Below are positions 25,570 to 34,900 of a stretch of 64,000 nucleotides of DNA, one piece after another (position 1 is the stretch's first letter; every line of letters begins with the position of its first letter). Under the pieces are notes generated by a model. That model was not told the DNA's origin, did not search any database, and was given only the letters and a program-made list of their open reading frames with translations. The position numbers were made by a program, and so were the translations under genes. The DNA is from Paenibacillus oceani (GTDB lineage Bacteria; Bacillota; Bacilli; Paenibacillales; NBRC-103111). The stretch covers positions 1 through 64,000 of the forward strand of contig NZ_JACXJA010000035.1 in NCBI RefSeq assembly GCF_014705615.1. Reading direction: 5' to 3'.

Positions 25570-26466
25570 TCAAACAATCGCCATCATTTTGCGATAATTC
25601 CCCGGGGGAATTCCTTCTAGCTTATGGAAAATGCGATTGAAATAATGCAGGTCGTCGTAACCGACTTGTTTGCCAATCGTTTCAATGGTCGCGTCTGTTT
25701 CCCGGAGCATTTTTTTGGCTGCCTGGTGACGAATTTGTTGGATGTATCTCCCCGGCGGCACTCCGATCGTTTCCTTAAATACTTTGGCGGCATAGTCTGG
25801 GCTCAGTTTCAACTCGTTCGAAATTGCGTGACTCGACCAGTCTGCCGCACAGTTCGCTTCCATCCGGTCCGCAAGCTGGACAATCGTCTTTCCATAGACC
25901 GGATGCACTTGTCTCTCGGCTTCATCCTGATCGCGCAGCAGCATCACGAGAATTTGCAGAAGCAGTCCTCTACAAACGAGACCATAACCTGCTTTTTTGG
26001 CTGTAAATTCGTCTACAATTCTGTCCATCATGCTGGCTGTTTCGGCAGGGGCATTGAGGAGATGCTGACGAAACAGCGGTCCGAACGGAAGAGAAGGCTC
26101 TGTGCAAAACAGGTTGTCGTTGCAAGCAGCCTCATTGACTACAATTTCATCACCGTCAGTCAAGGTCATCTCGCCAAAGTAGTCGAAATGAATCCCGATG
26201 AAGGACAAGTCGGTATGGAAATGAATGGAATGATACACGTTGGCTGGGAGATAAAGCAATTTTCCTGCAGGGACAAGGAAGGCATGCTCCCCTACTCGCG
26301 CCTGTATTTCCCCTTTCAGTACATACAGCAATTCGAAGTCATAGATTCTTCTCTTGTCGATTTGATAGATCGCGGAATGGATTCGTTTCGCCCAGTGTAT
26401 GTTAGGCGCCATGGAGTGAAAGGCCGATCTTGGCATCGAGTCAACCATCATTGCAAAAGAAGCCAT
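25570..26466 (-). CDS. AraC family transcriptional regulator
   Basis: 298 residues, AAAGGAG upstream. The N-terminal half is a cupin-like sugar-sensing domain (YDFELLYVLKGEIQARVGEH, GKLLYLPANVYHSIHFHTD). The C-terminal 100 residues are the double helix-turn-helix (LKLSPDYAAKVFKETIGVPP, VGYDDLHYFNRIFHKLEGIPP). It follows the M14 carboxypeptidase gene after a terminator and precedes the beta-helix gene. Both the beta-helix promoter and the binding-lipoprotein promoter carry paired direct repeats of the type that AraC proteins bind, so local control of the whole locus is probable. The inducer is unknown. Confidence 0.9.
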   Translation of the reverse strand: MASFAMMVDSMPRSAFHSMAPNIHWAKRIHSAIYQIDKRRIYDFELLYVLKGEIQARVGEHAFLVPAGKLLYLPANVYHSIHFHTDLSFIGIHFDYFGEMTLTDGDEIVVNEAACNDNLFCTEPSLPFGPLFRQHLLNAPAETASMMDRIVDEFTAKKAGYGLVCRGLLLQILVMLLRDQDEAERQVHPVYGKTIVQLADRMEANCAADWSSHAISNELKLSPDYAAKVFKETIGVPPGRYIQQIRHQAAKKMLRETDATIETIGKQVGYDDLHYFNRIFHKLEGIPPGNYRKMMAIV

Positions 26467-26551
26467 CTCATTTCTCCTTTTTCCAAGTAATTGATAGCGC
26501 TCCCTCTATGGAGGCTGCATCAAGAAAAATATACCAGATTCGTGTTTCCTA

Positions 26552-26588
26552 AACAAAAAGAACCGCCAAGACTGTTCACCTGGCGGTT
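26552..26588 (-). terminator. terminator of the M14 peptidase gene
   Basis: AACCGCCA (26561-26568) pairs with TGGCGGTT (26581-26588). On the minus strand it is followed by CTTTTTG. It separates the carboxypeptidase transcript from the downstream AraC gene. Confidence 0.8.
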
Positions 26589-26608
26589 TCAGCGCTGCCT
26601 TCCCTTCT

Positions 26609-27676
26609 CTAATTGTGGCGCAGCAGCACATCATCCACTGCTGCTTCAAATAAATGAAGATGGACTTCCAATATATCATCATAATCAAACTGTTCCGCCA
26701 GTTCCCCTACTCCATGCGGGCTTTCAAACAACAAGCCGAAGGCCGCGCCAACATGAAAGAACATGCTTTGCAAGTTCATCCCCAAATGAACGTCTTCCTC
26801 CACTCCGACACGCAGTGCATTGCTGGACAAAGACGCGTGCCGGAAACCCGCTTGATGCAATCGGGCGTACAGCATTTGAGCGACGTCATAGACGCGCTGC
26901 TGGTACGCTTGCGGGACGTATGCGGATTGCAGCAGTGCAGGATAATGCGCATAGCTGTGTAAATTGAGTACGCAATCCGGCCCTTCGTTCGCTACAAGCT
27001 GCAGCAGTGCCTTCGTTGTTTCGCTCATCGGATTCGCCCAATCGTCATGCATCATATTAACACCGTTATCGTCAAAATAAGCCCCTAACAATCCAACATT
27101 ACCGACCATCGGATGTACGGATTTGCTGCCTCTCCACCGATACAGCTCTCCATTTTTGCGGCAGCCTTGACCCCGCAATGTCATTTCCTCTGACGTCAGT
27201 CCTACCCATCCGCGATACGGTACACGAATGCGCCCGTCCGGGTTGGCAAGCGGAATGATGATGACCCGGCACTGCTGCATCTTTTTCCTGAGTGCCTGTT
27301 GTTCTTTTCCTCTCGCATCCTTACCTGTTTCCATCAGCTGAATGAGGGACAATGCGCTTGCAACCCCTTCCACCTCATGCCCATGTACGCCTGCCACAAC
27401 GAATAGAACAGGACGCTTGCGTTCACGGCGCTTGAAATATGCGTCAGGATCCCCTGCGCCCATCGCGGAATTGAAGTTGGCCAAACCTCGTAATTTTGGT
27501 TCTGCATCCCCGTAACATACGGCGCGAACAGAGCGACCGCCCGGAGAAACCGAGATTGTTCTCACTTCCCCCAGAGCTACGTCTTTGGATAACAACTGGT
27601 CCACCTCCTCCACGCTGGACTGCCACCAATCCGGTACCGGATAAAGAGGGGTCAATACATCATGCTGCAATGCCAT
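26609..27676 (-). CDS. M14 family zinc carboxypeptidase-like protein
   Basis: 355 residues. AGVHGHEVEG gives the HXXE zinc pair, VLNLHSYAH supplies the third His, IIIPLANPDGRIRVPYRGWVG is the substrate-binding strand, and LLFESPHG carries the expected catalytic Glu. No signal peptide is seen, so a cytoplasmic location is likely. M14 members cleave C-terminal residues from peptides or amidated compounds, and some act on peptidoglycan stem peptides. It lies 76 bp after the binding-lipoprotein gene, suggesting that the imported ligand may carry an amino acid or peptide part (inference). Confidence 0.82.
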   Translation of the reverse strand: MALQHDVLTPLYPVPDWWQSSVEEVDQLLSKDVALGEVRTISVSPGGRSVRAVCYGDAEPKLRGLANFNSAMGAGDPDAYFKRRERKRPVLFVVAGVHGHEVEGVASALSLIQLMETGKDARGKEQQALRKKMQQCRVIIIPLANPDGRIRVPYRGWVGLTSEEMTLRGQGCRKNGELYRWRGSKSVHPMVGNVGLLGAYFDDNGVNMMHDDWANPMSETTKALLQLVANEGPDCVLNLHSYAHYPALLQSAYVPQAYQQRVYDVAQMLYARLHQAGFRHASLSSNALRVGVEEDVHLGMNLQSMFFHVGAAFGLLFESPHGVGELAEQFDYDDILEVHLHLFEAAVDDVLLRHN

Positions 27677-27752
27677 GCCTTACATCCTTTCTGCATTACG
27701 CGATTTATCTAATAGGAGAATCGGAACGATCCGAATGGTCCAGCTGCGTGTG

Positions 27753-29111
27753 TCATTCTTTCTTTTGCGATTTCTTTACTTCAATTTCCGCATTCGCCTC
27801 ATCTTGCGCTTTTCGCAGCACGGTATTGACATCCTCCGTTCCTGTCACGTACGCTGCGAAGCCTCGCAGAAGCGCTGCGCTCGACAACGCATTGTAAGGA
27901 GTCGTAGTATTTCGTTCGGTCGGAATCGTTTTGAAGATCCCTTTGACGTTTTTGTCTTTGAGCACAGGGAACTGTGTGCCATAAAGTTGCTCCACAGGAG
28001 TGGCCAGCTGAATGGAAGGTCTTGCTTTGGCGATATTGGCAATTCTCGTCTGTACCTCAGGATTACTGGTCATATGATAAATGACATCAAATGCTTGCTC
28101 CTGATGTTTGCTCGTTCTGGATACAAAATACACTTGTGCATCAAATTGCGGCCCCATTCCCGGATAGTCCTTGTGAACGGGATACGAGACGATATCCCAT
28201 TGAAAGGTCATTTTATTTTCCTGCGTCAATGTGGCTGCCTTCGTAACCATCGACCCGAAGTAGGGGACGATTGCCAATTTCCCGGTATCAAAAAAGGCAG
28301 GCGAATCTCTCCAGATCTGTGTCGGATTCGCTACGCCATTGCCTGGAATCGAGACGATGTCTTTACCAAGCTGAAAGATTTTGTTCCATTCATCCGTATG
28401 AAACACCGCTTTATTCGTCTTTTCATCGACAATTTTCAGTCGCTTCTGTTCACCGAGCAGGTCGATGCCGCCGATCGAGAGGCCTCTGTACTGCTCTCCA
28501 TCGACATTCCGCGTCAATTTGACTGCGATCTCCTTCATTTGTTCCCATGTCATCCCATCCGTCAAGTACGCTGCTCCGAACTTATCGAAAATGTCTTTGT
28601 TGTACAGTGTTGCATACACGTTAATCCACATCGGCAAGGCAAACAGCTCGCCGCGGTCGCTGTATGTTCGAATCGCATTTAGACCTTCTTTGTGGTACAC
28701 ATTCAGGTCCGCCTGACGTTTTTTCGCAGGTTCGTTCAGATCCAGCGGGAGAGCCAGCTCTTTCCAGCCGATCAATCCTCCTATGCCACCCATCCCAATG
28801 TCCGGGAAGCTTCCGGCGGCAAGCATCTGGGCTGGATTTCCTGTCACATACTCCAAGGTGATGTGCGGAAATTTTTTCTCGATTGCAGGAACAAAATACG
28901 ACTTGAATTCATCAACACTGAACGAACCTGGTCCAGCAAATACGCTTAATGTGACAGGCTCTGGTTTCTTTTCCGTTTCCACCGCGCGTGGGGCCGGCTC
29001 CGGGCTTTGTCCTTGCCCATTCCCTGCCTCATCCTGCTTGTTCCCGCTGCAAGCAGCCAGACTGACTGTCAGCATTCCGATTGAAATCGAAACGAGCATC
29101 TTTTTGAACAT
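27753..29111 (-). CDS. ABC sugar-binding lipoprotein (family 1), without permease partners
   Basis: 452 residues from the ATG at 29111, with AGGGGG seven bases upstream. MLVSISIGMLTVSLAACSG is a lipoprotein signal with the acylated Cys. The mature part shows the family 1 solute-binding core (KKFPHITLEYVTG, NVYATLYNKDIFDKFGAAYL, GTEDVNTVLRKAQDEANAEI). It is clearly related to the protein encoded at 18.5-19.8 kb. The gene starts the operon with the M14 peptidase, and its promoter carries the AraC-type boxes plus an extra palindrome over the -10. No permease is nearby, so transport must use another complex or the protein has a sensing role. Confidence 0.88.
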   Translation of the reverse strand: MFKKMLVSISIGMLTVSLAACSGNKQDEAGNGQGQSPEPAPRAVETEKKPEPVTLSVFAGPGSFSVDEFKSYFVPAIEKKFPHITLEYVTGNPAQMLAAGSFPDIGMGGIGGLIGWKELALPLDLNEPAKKRQADLNVYHKEGLNAIRTYSDRGELFALPMWINVYATLYNKDIFDKFGAAYLTDGMTWEQMKEIAVKLTRNVDGEQYRGLSIGGIDLLGEQKRLKIVDEKTNKAVFHTDEWNKIFQLGKDIVSIPGNGVANPTQIWRDSPAFFDTGKLAIVPYFGSMVTKAATLTQENKMTFQWDIVSYPVHKDYPGMGPQFDAQVYFVSRTSKHQEQAFDVIYHMTSNPEVQTRIANIAKARPSIQLATPVEQLYGTQFPVLKDKNVKGIFKTIPTERNTTTPYNALSSAALLRGFAAYVTGTEDVNTVLRKAQDEANAEIEVKKSQKKE

Positions 29112-29231
29112 GTCGTTACCCCCTGAATAAGAACTAATGAAATGCATCTCCAAATCGTCAAACAATGTTGATAAAACGCTTTCAAAATCAGCCTGATTGC
29201 AGACCTCACTCCCTTCCCCACCAGACGCTCC

Positions 29232-29293
29232 GCACCGTTTCGGTGCAAGACATTACTGACTATTCGATTTGTTACATGTATTGTAACGAATCG
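29232..29293. promoter_or_regulatory. palindromes over and downstream of the binding-lipoprotein promoter
   Basis: CGATTTGTTAC (29265-29275) and GTAACGAATCG (29283-29293) form a near-perfect inverted repeat that encloses the TACAAT -10. A second perfect palindrome, GCACCG-TTT-CGGTGC, lies at 29232-29246, downstream of the expected transcription start. Neither is present at the related beta-helix promoter, so they are candidate repressor sites specific to this operon. Confidence 0.5.
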
Positions 29294-29342
29294 TGGATCA
29301 AAATGATTTGGTCATCTTGGAGATATGTTTGGATTTTTCCGA
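29280..29342 (-). promoter_or_regulatory. AraC-type activated promoter of the binding-lipoprotein operon
   Basis: On the minus strand a TACAAT -10 occupies 29285-29280 and two boxes containing CCAAA (plus-strand TTTGG at 29307 and 29328) are 21 bp apart. The distance from -10 to the first box (22 bp) equals that at 25485-25550, and most of the intervening bases match as well. Confidence 0.7.
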
Positions 29343-29378
29343 CTTAGGAATGAAGTAATGACCCCTGCCGCAAATGTG

Positions 29379-29413
29379 CAAAAAGCCTGCCATCTCATGC
29401 AGAGATGACAGAC
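29379..29413 (-). terminator. terminator of the UvrA-like gene
   Basis: CTGCCATCTC (29387-29396) and GAGATGACAG (29402-29411) pair with one mismatch around a 5-base loop. On the minus strand GCTTTTTG follows. It lies 46 bp beyond the stop codon. Confidence 0.8.
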
Positions 29414-29456
29414 CGTTGAATCAAGTATACGCCCGATTGCGCTTCTTAAGCATCCA

Positions 29457-31715
29457 TCAGGCTCTCAAGTATTTTCCCGTGATCGACTGCTCCGCATGGA
29501 GGATCTGCGAAGGGGTGCCCTCGAAGACGACCTGACCGCCCTTGCTGCCTCCGTCCGGTCCCATATCGATGATCCAGTCCGCATGGCTGATCACATCGAG
29601 ATTGTGCTCGATGACGATCACCGTATTGCCGGCATCCACCAGGCGGTTCATAATCCCGAGAAGCTGCCCGATATCCGACATATGCAGACCGGTCGTCGGC
29701 TCGTCCATCACGTAGATGCTGCCCTTCTTATGCAGCTCGCTTGCCAGCTTGATACGCTGGCATTCTCCGCCCGAAAGCGTGCTGAGCGGCTGGCCGAGCG
29801 TAATATAGTTTAGTCCCACGTCACTGATCGCCTGGAGCTTGCGGACAACCTCCTTCAGCTCGAAAAAGTCCAGCGCCTGCTCCACAGTCATCTGCAGCAC
29901 ATCCGCAATGGATTTGCCGTTCAGCTTGTACTCAAGCACCTCTTCCTTGAACCGTTTGCCTCCGCATACTTCGCAGGGCAGCTTCACGCTTTCGAGGAAA
30001 GCCAGATCCGTATATACCACGCCCAGACCCTGACAGTTCTCGCAAGCCCCTTTGGAGTTGAAGCTGAACAAGCCTTGATTCACCTTATTTGCAGAAGCGA
30101 ACGCCTTGCGCACGTCATCCATAATGCCCGTGTAGGTCGCGGGATTCGAGCGTGTGGACACGCCTACCGCCGATTGGTCGATGACGATCGCATCCGGATG
30201 CTGGCTGAGAAAAATATCGTTAATCAGCGTACTCTTGCCCGATCCGGCAACGCCCGTAACTAAGGTCAGCACTCCGGTTGGAATATCTACGCTTACGTCC
30301 CGCAGATTGTGAAGCGTCGCATCCTGTATGGACAGTTTGCCGGACGGCTGCCTGCACGCCTGCTTCAGCTGGAGCGGCCGCTTCATATGGGTCCCGGTTA
30401 ATGTTCCCGACTCCAGCAAGCCCTGGAAGCTTCCTTCGTACATGATGGTACCGCCCCTGCTGCCCGCGTGAGGCCCGACGTCGACGATATGATCCGCAAT
30501 TTTGATCACGTCGGGATCATGCTCGACGACGATCACCGTGTTGCCCTTGTCGCGCAGCTTCTGGAGCAATTCATTCAACCGGTGCACATCGCGGGGATGC
30601 AAGCCGACACTGGGCTCGTCGAAAATGTAAGTGACATCCACCAGACTGCCGCTCAGGTGCTTCACCATCTTGACGCGCTGCGACTCGCCGCCGGACAACG
30701 TATCCGTCTCCCGGTCCAGCGTCAAATAGTCAAGCCCGATATCGACCAGATGCTGGAGCCGCTCTGTCAGCGATTTGACCATCGGCGCGGCGACCGCATC
30801 GTCTATCTCCCGAATGACGCGAATAAGCTGTCCGACTTCCATGGAGGACAGCTCCGCAATGTTATGTTCATGAATTCTGCAGCTGAGCGCAGCCTGACTG
30901 AGTCTTGCGCCGCGGCAGCTGGAGCAGGGTCCTTCGGAGATGTACGGCGCCACAGCCCGCTGTGTGCGCTCGGACTTCGCCTTTACATCCTGCTTGATGT
31001 ACTTGTTGGTGAACTTCTCGATGACGCCTTCTACGGTAATATTCATCGCTTTGCCGGCGAAATCCACCTGCACTTTTTTGGCCTTGCCGAATAACAGCTG
31101 CTCCAGATCCTCTTCCGGATAATCGCTTAGCTTCTTATCGGGATCGAAGGGGCCTGCCTGCACGATCATGTTCCACTCCCAGCTGTTCACCGAGTAGTCC
31201 GGCAGCATAATCGCTCCTTCGTTCAACGACTTCGACATATCCAGCGCCTTCTTCATATCGACGCCCAGCTTCCGGCCGATCCCGTTGCATTCGGGACACA
31301 TGCCTTGCGGATCGTTAAACGAGAACATGTGAGCTTGTCCGATATGGGGTTGACCCACCCGCGAGAAGAGAAGGCGCAGAATGGGCGAAATATCGGTAAT
31401 CGTGCCCATCGTGGAATGGGAACCGCCGCCCAGCCGCTTCTGATCCACGATAACTGCCATGCTCAAGTTCTCGATTCCGTCCGTGTCCGGCTGAGGAACA
31501 CGGGGCAGAAAATTGCGCACGAACATGCTGAAGTTCTCATTCAGCAATCGCGTGGATTCCGCGGCGATCGTATCGAAGACGATCGATGACTTGCCGGAGC
31601 CGGATACTCCGGTGAAGATCGTAATCTTCCGTTTCGGAATGCGCAAGGATACGCTTTTGAGATTGTTCTCCCTCGCACCTGAGATTACGATAAACTCCTG
31701 ATTGGATTCGCTCAT
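29457..31715 (-). CDS. short UvrA-like ABC ATPase (UvrA2/drug-resistance type)
   Basis: 752 residues from the ATG at 31715, with AAGGATG upstream. Two ABC ATPase halves are present: Walker A GVSGSGKSS (36-43) and GVAGSGKST, signatures LSGGESQRVK and LSGGECQRIK, and Walker B segments YIFDEPSVGLHPRD and YVMDEPTTGLHMSD. Zinc-knuckle pairs CPECNGIG, CSSCRGAR, CENCQGLG and CEVCGGKR are retained. UvrA proper has about 940 residues and a UvrB-binding domain, which is lacking here, so this belongs to the shorter class found with drug-resistance or DNA-adduct tolerance genes. Monocistronic. A role in DNA damage or antibiotic tolerance is inferred from family only. Confidence 0.87.
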   Translation of the reverse strand: MSESNQEFIVISGARENNLKSVSLRIPKRKITIFTGVSGSGKSSIVFDTIAAESTRLLNENFSMFVRNFLPRVPQPDTDGIENLSMAVIVDQKRLGGGSHSTMGTITDISPILRLLFSRVGQPHIGQAHMFSFNDPQGMCPECNGIGRKLGVDMKKALDMSKSLNEGAIMLPDYSVNSWEWNMIVQAGPFDPDKKLSDYPEEDLEQLLFGKAKKVQVDFAGKAMNITVEGVIEKFTNKYIKQDVKAKSERTQRAVAPYISEGPCSSCRGARLSQAALSCRIHEHNIAELSSMEVGQLIRVIREIDDAVAAPMVKSLTERLQHLVDIGLDYLTLDRETDTLSGGESQRVKMVKHLSGSLVDVTYIFDEPSVGLHPRDVHRLNELLQKLRDKGNTVIVVEHDPDVIKIADHIVDVGPHAGSRGGTIMYEGSFQGLLESGTLTGTHMKRPLQLKQACRQPSGKLSIQDATLHNLRDVSVDIPTGVLTLVTGVAGSGKSTLINDIFLSQHPDAIVIDQSAVGVSTRSNPATYTGIMDDVRKAFASANKVNQGLFSFNSKGACENCQGLGVVYTDLAFLESVKLPCEVCGGKRFKEEVLEYKLNGKSIADVLQMTVEQALDFFELKEVVRKLQAISDVGLNYITLGQPLSTLSGGECQRIKLASELHKKGSIYVMDEPTTGLHMSDIGQLLGIMNRLVDAGNTVIVIEHNLDVISHADWIIDMGPDGGSKGGQVVFEGTPSQILHAEQSITGKYLRA

Positions 31716-31902
31716 GATAACATCCTTCCGATTAGATTCATGTCTTTTTATATTCGCATTGTACCATTCATTGGGCATTGGAAAACGGATAACCCGAAAC
31801 TTTCGTTGTGATTTTTTTATTATATTGAAGTTTTACCGGATGCAGATGAGATGCATGGGTACGGGAGAATCCGATTATTCCTTGGTTTTGCCCACCAACA
31901 CG

Positions 31903-31944
31903 GAAAAAAAGCTCCGCAATCGAGATAACGCGATTGCGAAGCTT
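31903..31944 (-). terminator. terminator of the SLH surface protein gene
   Basis: AAGCTCCGCAATCG (31909-31922) pairs with CGATTGCGAAGCTT (31931-31944), 14 bp with one mismatch. On the minus strand a run of seven T follows. It begins 7 bp from the stop codon. Confidence 0.88.
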
Positions 31945-31950
31945 ACAGTC

Positions 31951-34900
31951 TTACTTATCTCCCAGAACGTTAACCAACAACTGGGCACTCTCTGCACGTG
32001 TAGCCGTTGCAGCGGGCTCAAGCTCCCCGGCGGATCTGCCTTGCATCCAGCCGCGGACGACGGATACCCGAATCGCTTCGAGTGCCCATTCGCTGATCGC
32101 CGAAGCATCGCGGAACATCGCCAGATCATGCTCGCCTTCGACAGAACCGTACTTCTTCGTCCAAGCTCTGGTCAGCATCAACGCCATCTGTTCACGGGTA
32201 ATCGGGCTGTCCGGATCGAAGCGGTCCAGATCCACCCCGTCCACGATTCCTTCTGCGACCGCCGCGCTGATGACCGGATAGTGCCAGTCGTCTTTACGGA
32301 CGTCGCGGAATCGGTTCATCGCCGTATCCGCCCTGTTCGTTAGACCGAATGTCCTTACGAGCATCGCAACAAATTGGGCTCGGGTGACGGTATCGCCCGG
32401 GGCGAAGTTTTGTTCGGTTACCCCTTGTACGACCTGCCTGGCGCTTAACGAACGGATCGCCGGATACGCCCAATGTGTAACCGGAACGTCCGCATACGTA
32501 CGATTGTACTCCAGCACCGCATACATACTGAAGTGCGTAAGCTCCACATCCAGCTTATCTCCGTTACGTTGGCCGCCCGCGTAGTGTACCGTCCCGTCAT
32601 CGATATAGTAAATGCCGAGCAGCTCCGCATCCCGGCTGTCGTCGAATTTCAACGAAAGCTGTATGGGCTGGTTGAAGCGGGTATAAGCGGATTTCGAACC
32701 GTCCGGGCGAACAGCCGACAGTTCCAGACGAACCGCTTCGCCGGCCGGACGAATCGTGACGTGGTCCGAAGCTCCGGCTCCTGCCGACAAGGCTCCGCCG
32801 ATCTCACTTTCGCTCAAGACGTCGATCGTCAAGGCGATCTGCGCGCCGCTGTCGGCCGTGACGCCCAGCGCTTTGGAGAGTTCCTCCAGCAGCTTGGCGG
32901 GAATCCGGACCACCACGTTATTTTTGGATACTTCCAATTCGGAATCTTTCAATAGCTCAAGCGCGTGGGCCGGAAGAATCAATTCTTTGTTGTCCGCCTG
33001 CAGAGTCAAACTTGTTTTACCATCCTTTGGCTGCAATTCGCTTTCCTTAACCTGCTGCCGCCCTTCGCTCACAGGCGAAGGTTGAGGTACCGGTTCTGAC
33101 GGAGCGCCCGGGCCTGGACTGGTGTCGTCCGTTTCGGGCTCGCCCGGCTCCGGCGTTATCGAAGCTACCGTGACCGGCACAGCAGCGCTTTTGCCCCCGT
33201 ACACCGCCGTCACAACCGTCGAACCGGCCTGCATGCCTGTAACGTTCCACCCGTCAACGGACACAATCCCGCCGGGATCGGAAGATAACGTCACTCCATC
33301 GGTTACAAGGAAGCGATGACCGCTGTCAAACTGACCGTACACGAATGTCATCACCGTTTCGCCGACCTCGATGTGCGTCTTGGCCAGTTCGAGCTCAATC
33401 GAATTCAGAACGGGCGTCTGCGGCTCCTCTTCGCTTACCGTGACAGTCATGTGGGCGATACTCCCACCGTACACCGCTTGTACGACTGCGCTTCCGGCAG
33501 CATGAGCCGTCAGTTCCGTACCGGAAATCGAGACGATTCCGGCCGGCGCGGCATTGAATTGGGCCAGCGGAGAAACGTCATAGGCTAGCGGACCGTACGT
33601 TCCGCGGACTCGAACGGACTGCTTGCCGCCCGGCTTCATATCCAGATGCAAGGTATCGAAAGCAAGGGCCGTCAACGGATGTATGGTAACCGCCGGCAAG
33701 TCGACGGTGCCGCTTTTGCCGATTCCGTCCACCACGCTGTAAGTTTTATAAAGATGAGTACCTGGAACGGGTGCCGGTATCGTCACCGTAACGGGGTTCG
33801 CTTCTCCTGCCCCGGCCGCCTGAGCAACGATCGCATCCCCTTCCTTCACGAGAATCGTCGAACCGTTCGTCGCCGTCACTTCGAACGAAATCGCGGCGCC
33901 TTGCACAACGTGCGACACAGGATCGCGGCTTACCGCCAACGATGTGCGCTCTTCGGGCAATACGACCGTCGTTACGCTGGCGTTATCCGCGTATACGGAA
34001 GCCACATACGAGCTCGCGCCGATCAGTATCAGCCGGATGAATTTCGCTCCGGCGGGCGCCGGTGTCTCCAGCGTTACCGTGTCCCACTGATTCATCGCAG
34101 ACGTAATTTCCTTGCTCATCGCGACTCCCGGAACGACAGCCAGCTCCTTGCCCGAAGCATCATGGTAGCGCACTTGAAGGATCGGACGATTGGAGCTGCG
34201 GCCCGGAGGATTGCTCGTCCTGTACACATCCAGGCTCGCCGTGTAGGTACGCCCCCCGATCACCGGAATAAGCGCGGAATCAACCGCGACCTCAAGCGCC
34301 GTCTCGTTATCGAATAACCGCAGGCTGCTCAAGCCGCTCTTCGCCCGCTCGGCGGATATCTCGACAGCGGCCTGCTTGCCGTTAAGCGTTTCGGGTTTCC
34401 GGACAGACCAGCCCGGAATGGAACCATCGGCGGCAAGCGGTTGCTCGAAGCCGGGATTTGCAACATCCAGCTCCTGGGCAGACGGCCCTTGGGGCGGCGC
34501 TTCCGTTGCGACTTTTTTGAACAGCTGCACGTTATCGAAATAAGACGTGCCTACCCAGGCCAGCGAGCAAAACAGCACCAGCTTGCCGGTCACGGCGCCT
34601 TCCGGCGCGATCGAGCTGAAATCCGCCTTCGCCCAGCGCTGGCTTGGGGATGAGAAGTAGTTGGCCGGCGCCGGCGTAACTTTTATTTCCTTGCCTGCCG
34701 CATCGTAATATTTCATCGAGAAGATCGTTCGGCCGCTGCTCAAATAAATATCCGCTTTTCCCGTGTACTCCAGACCCGGAGTTACCGGAAACGGAATCGA
34801 GATCACGCCCGTCTCGGCCGCCGCGGACGTATCGGCAATTTTCAGGCTGTTTTGTCCTCCGTTTGCCTGCTCTTGCGTGACGTAATATTCCGCTTCGCCG

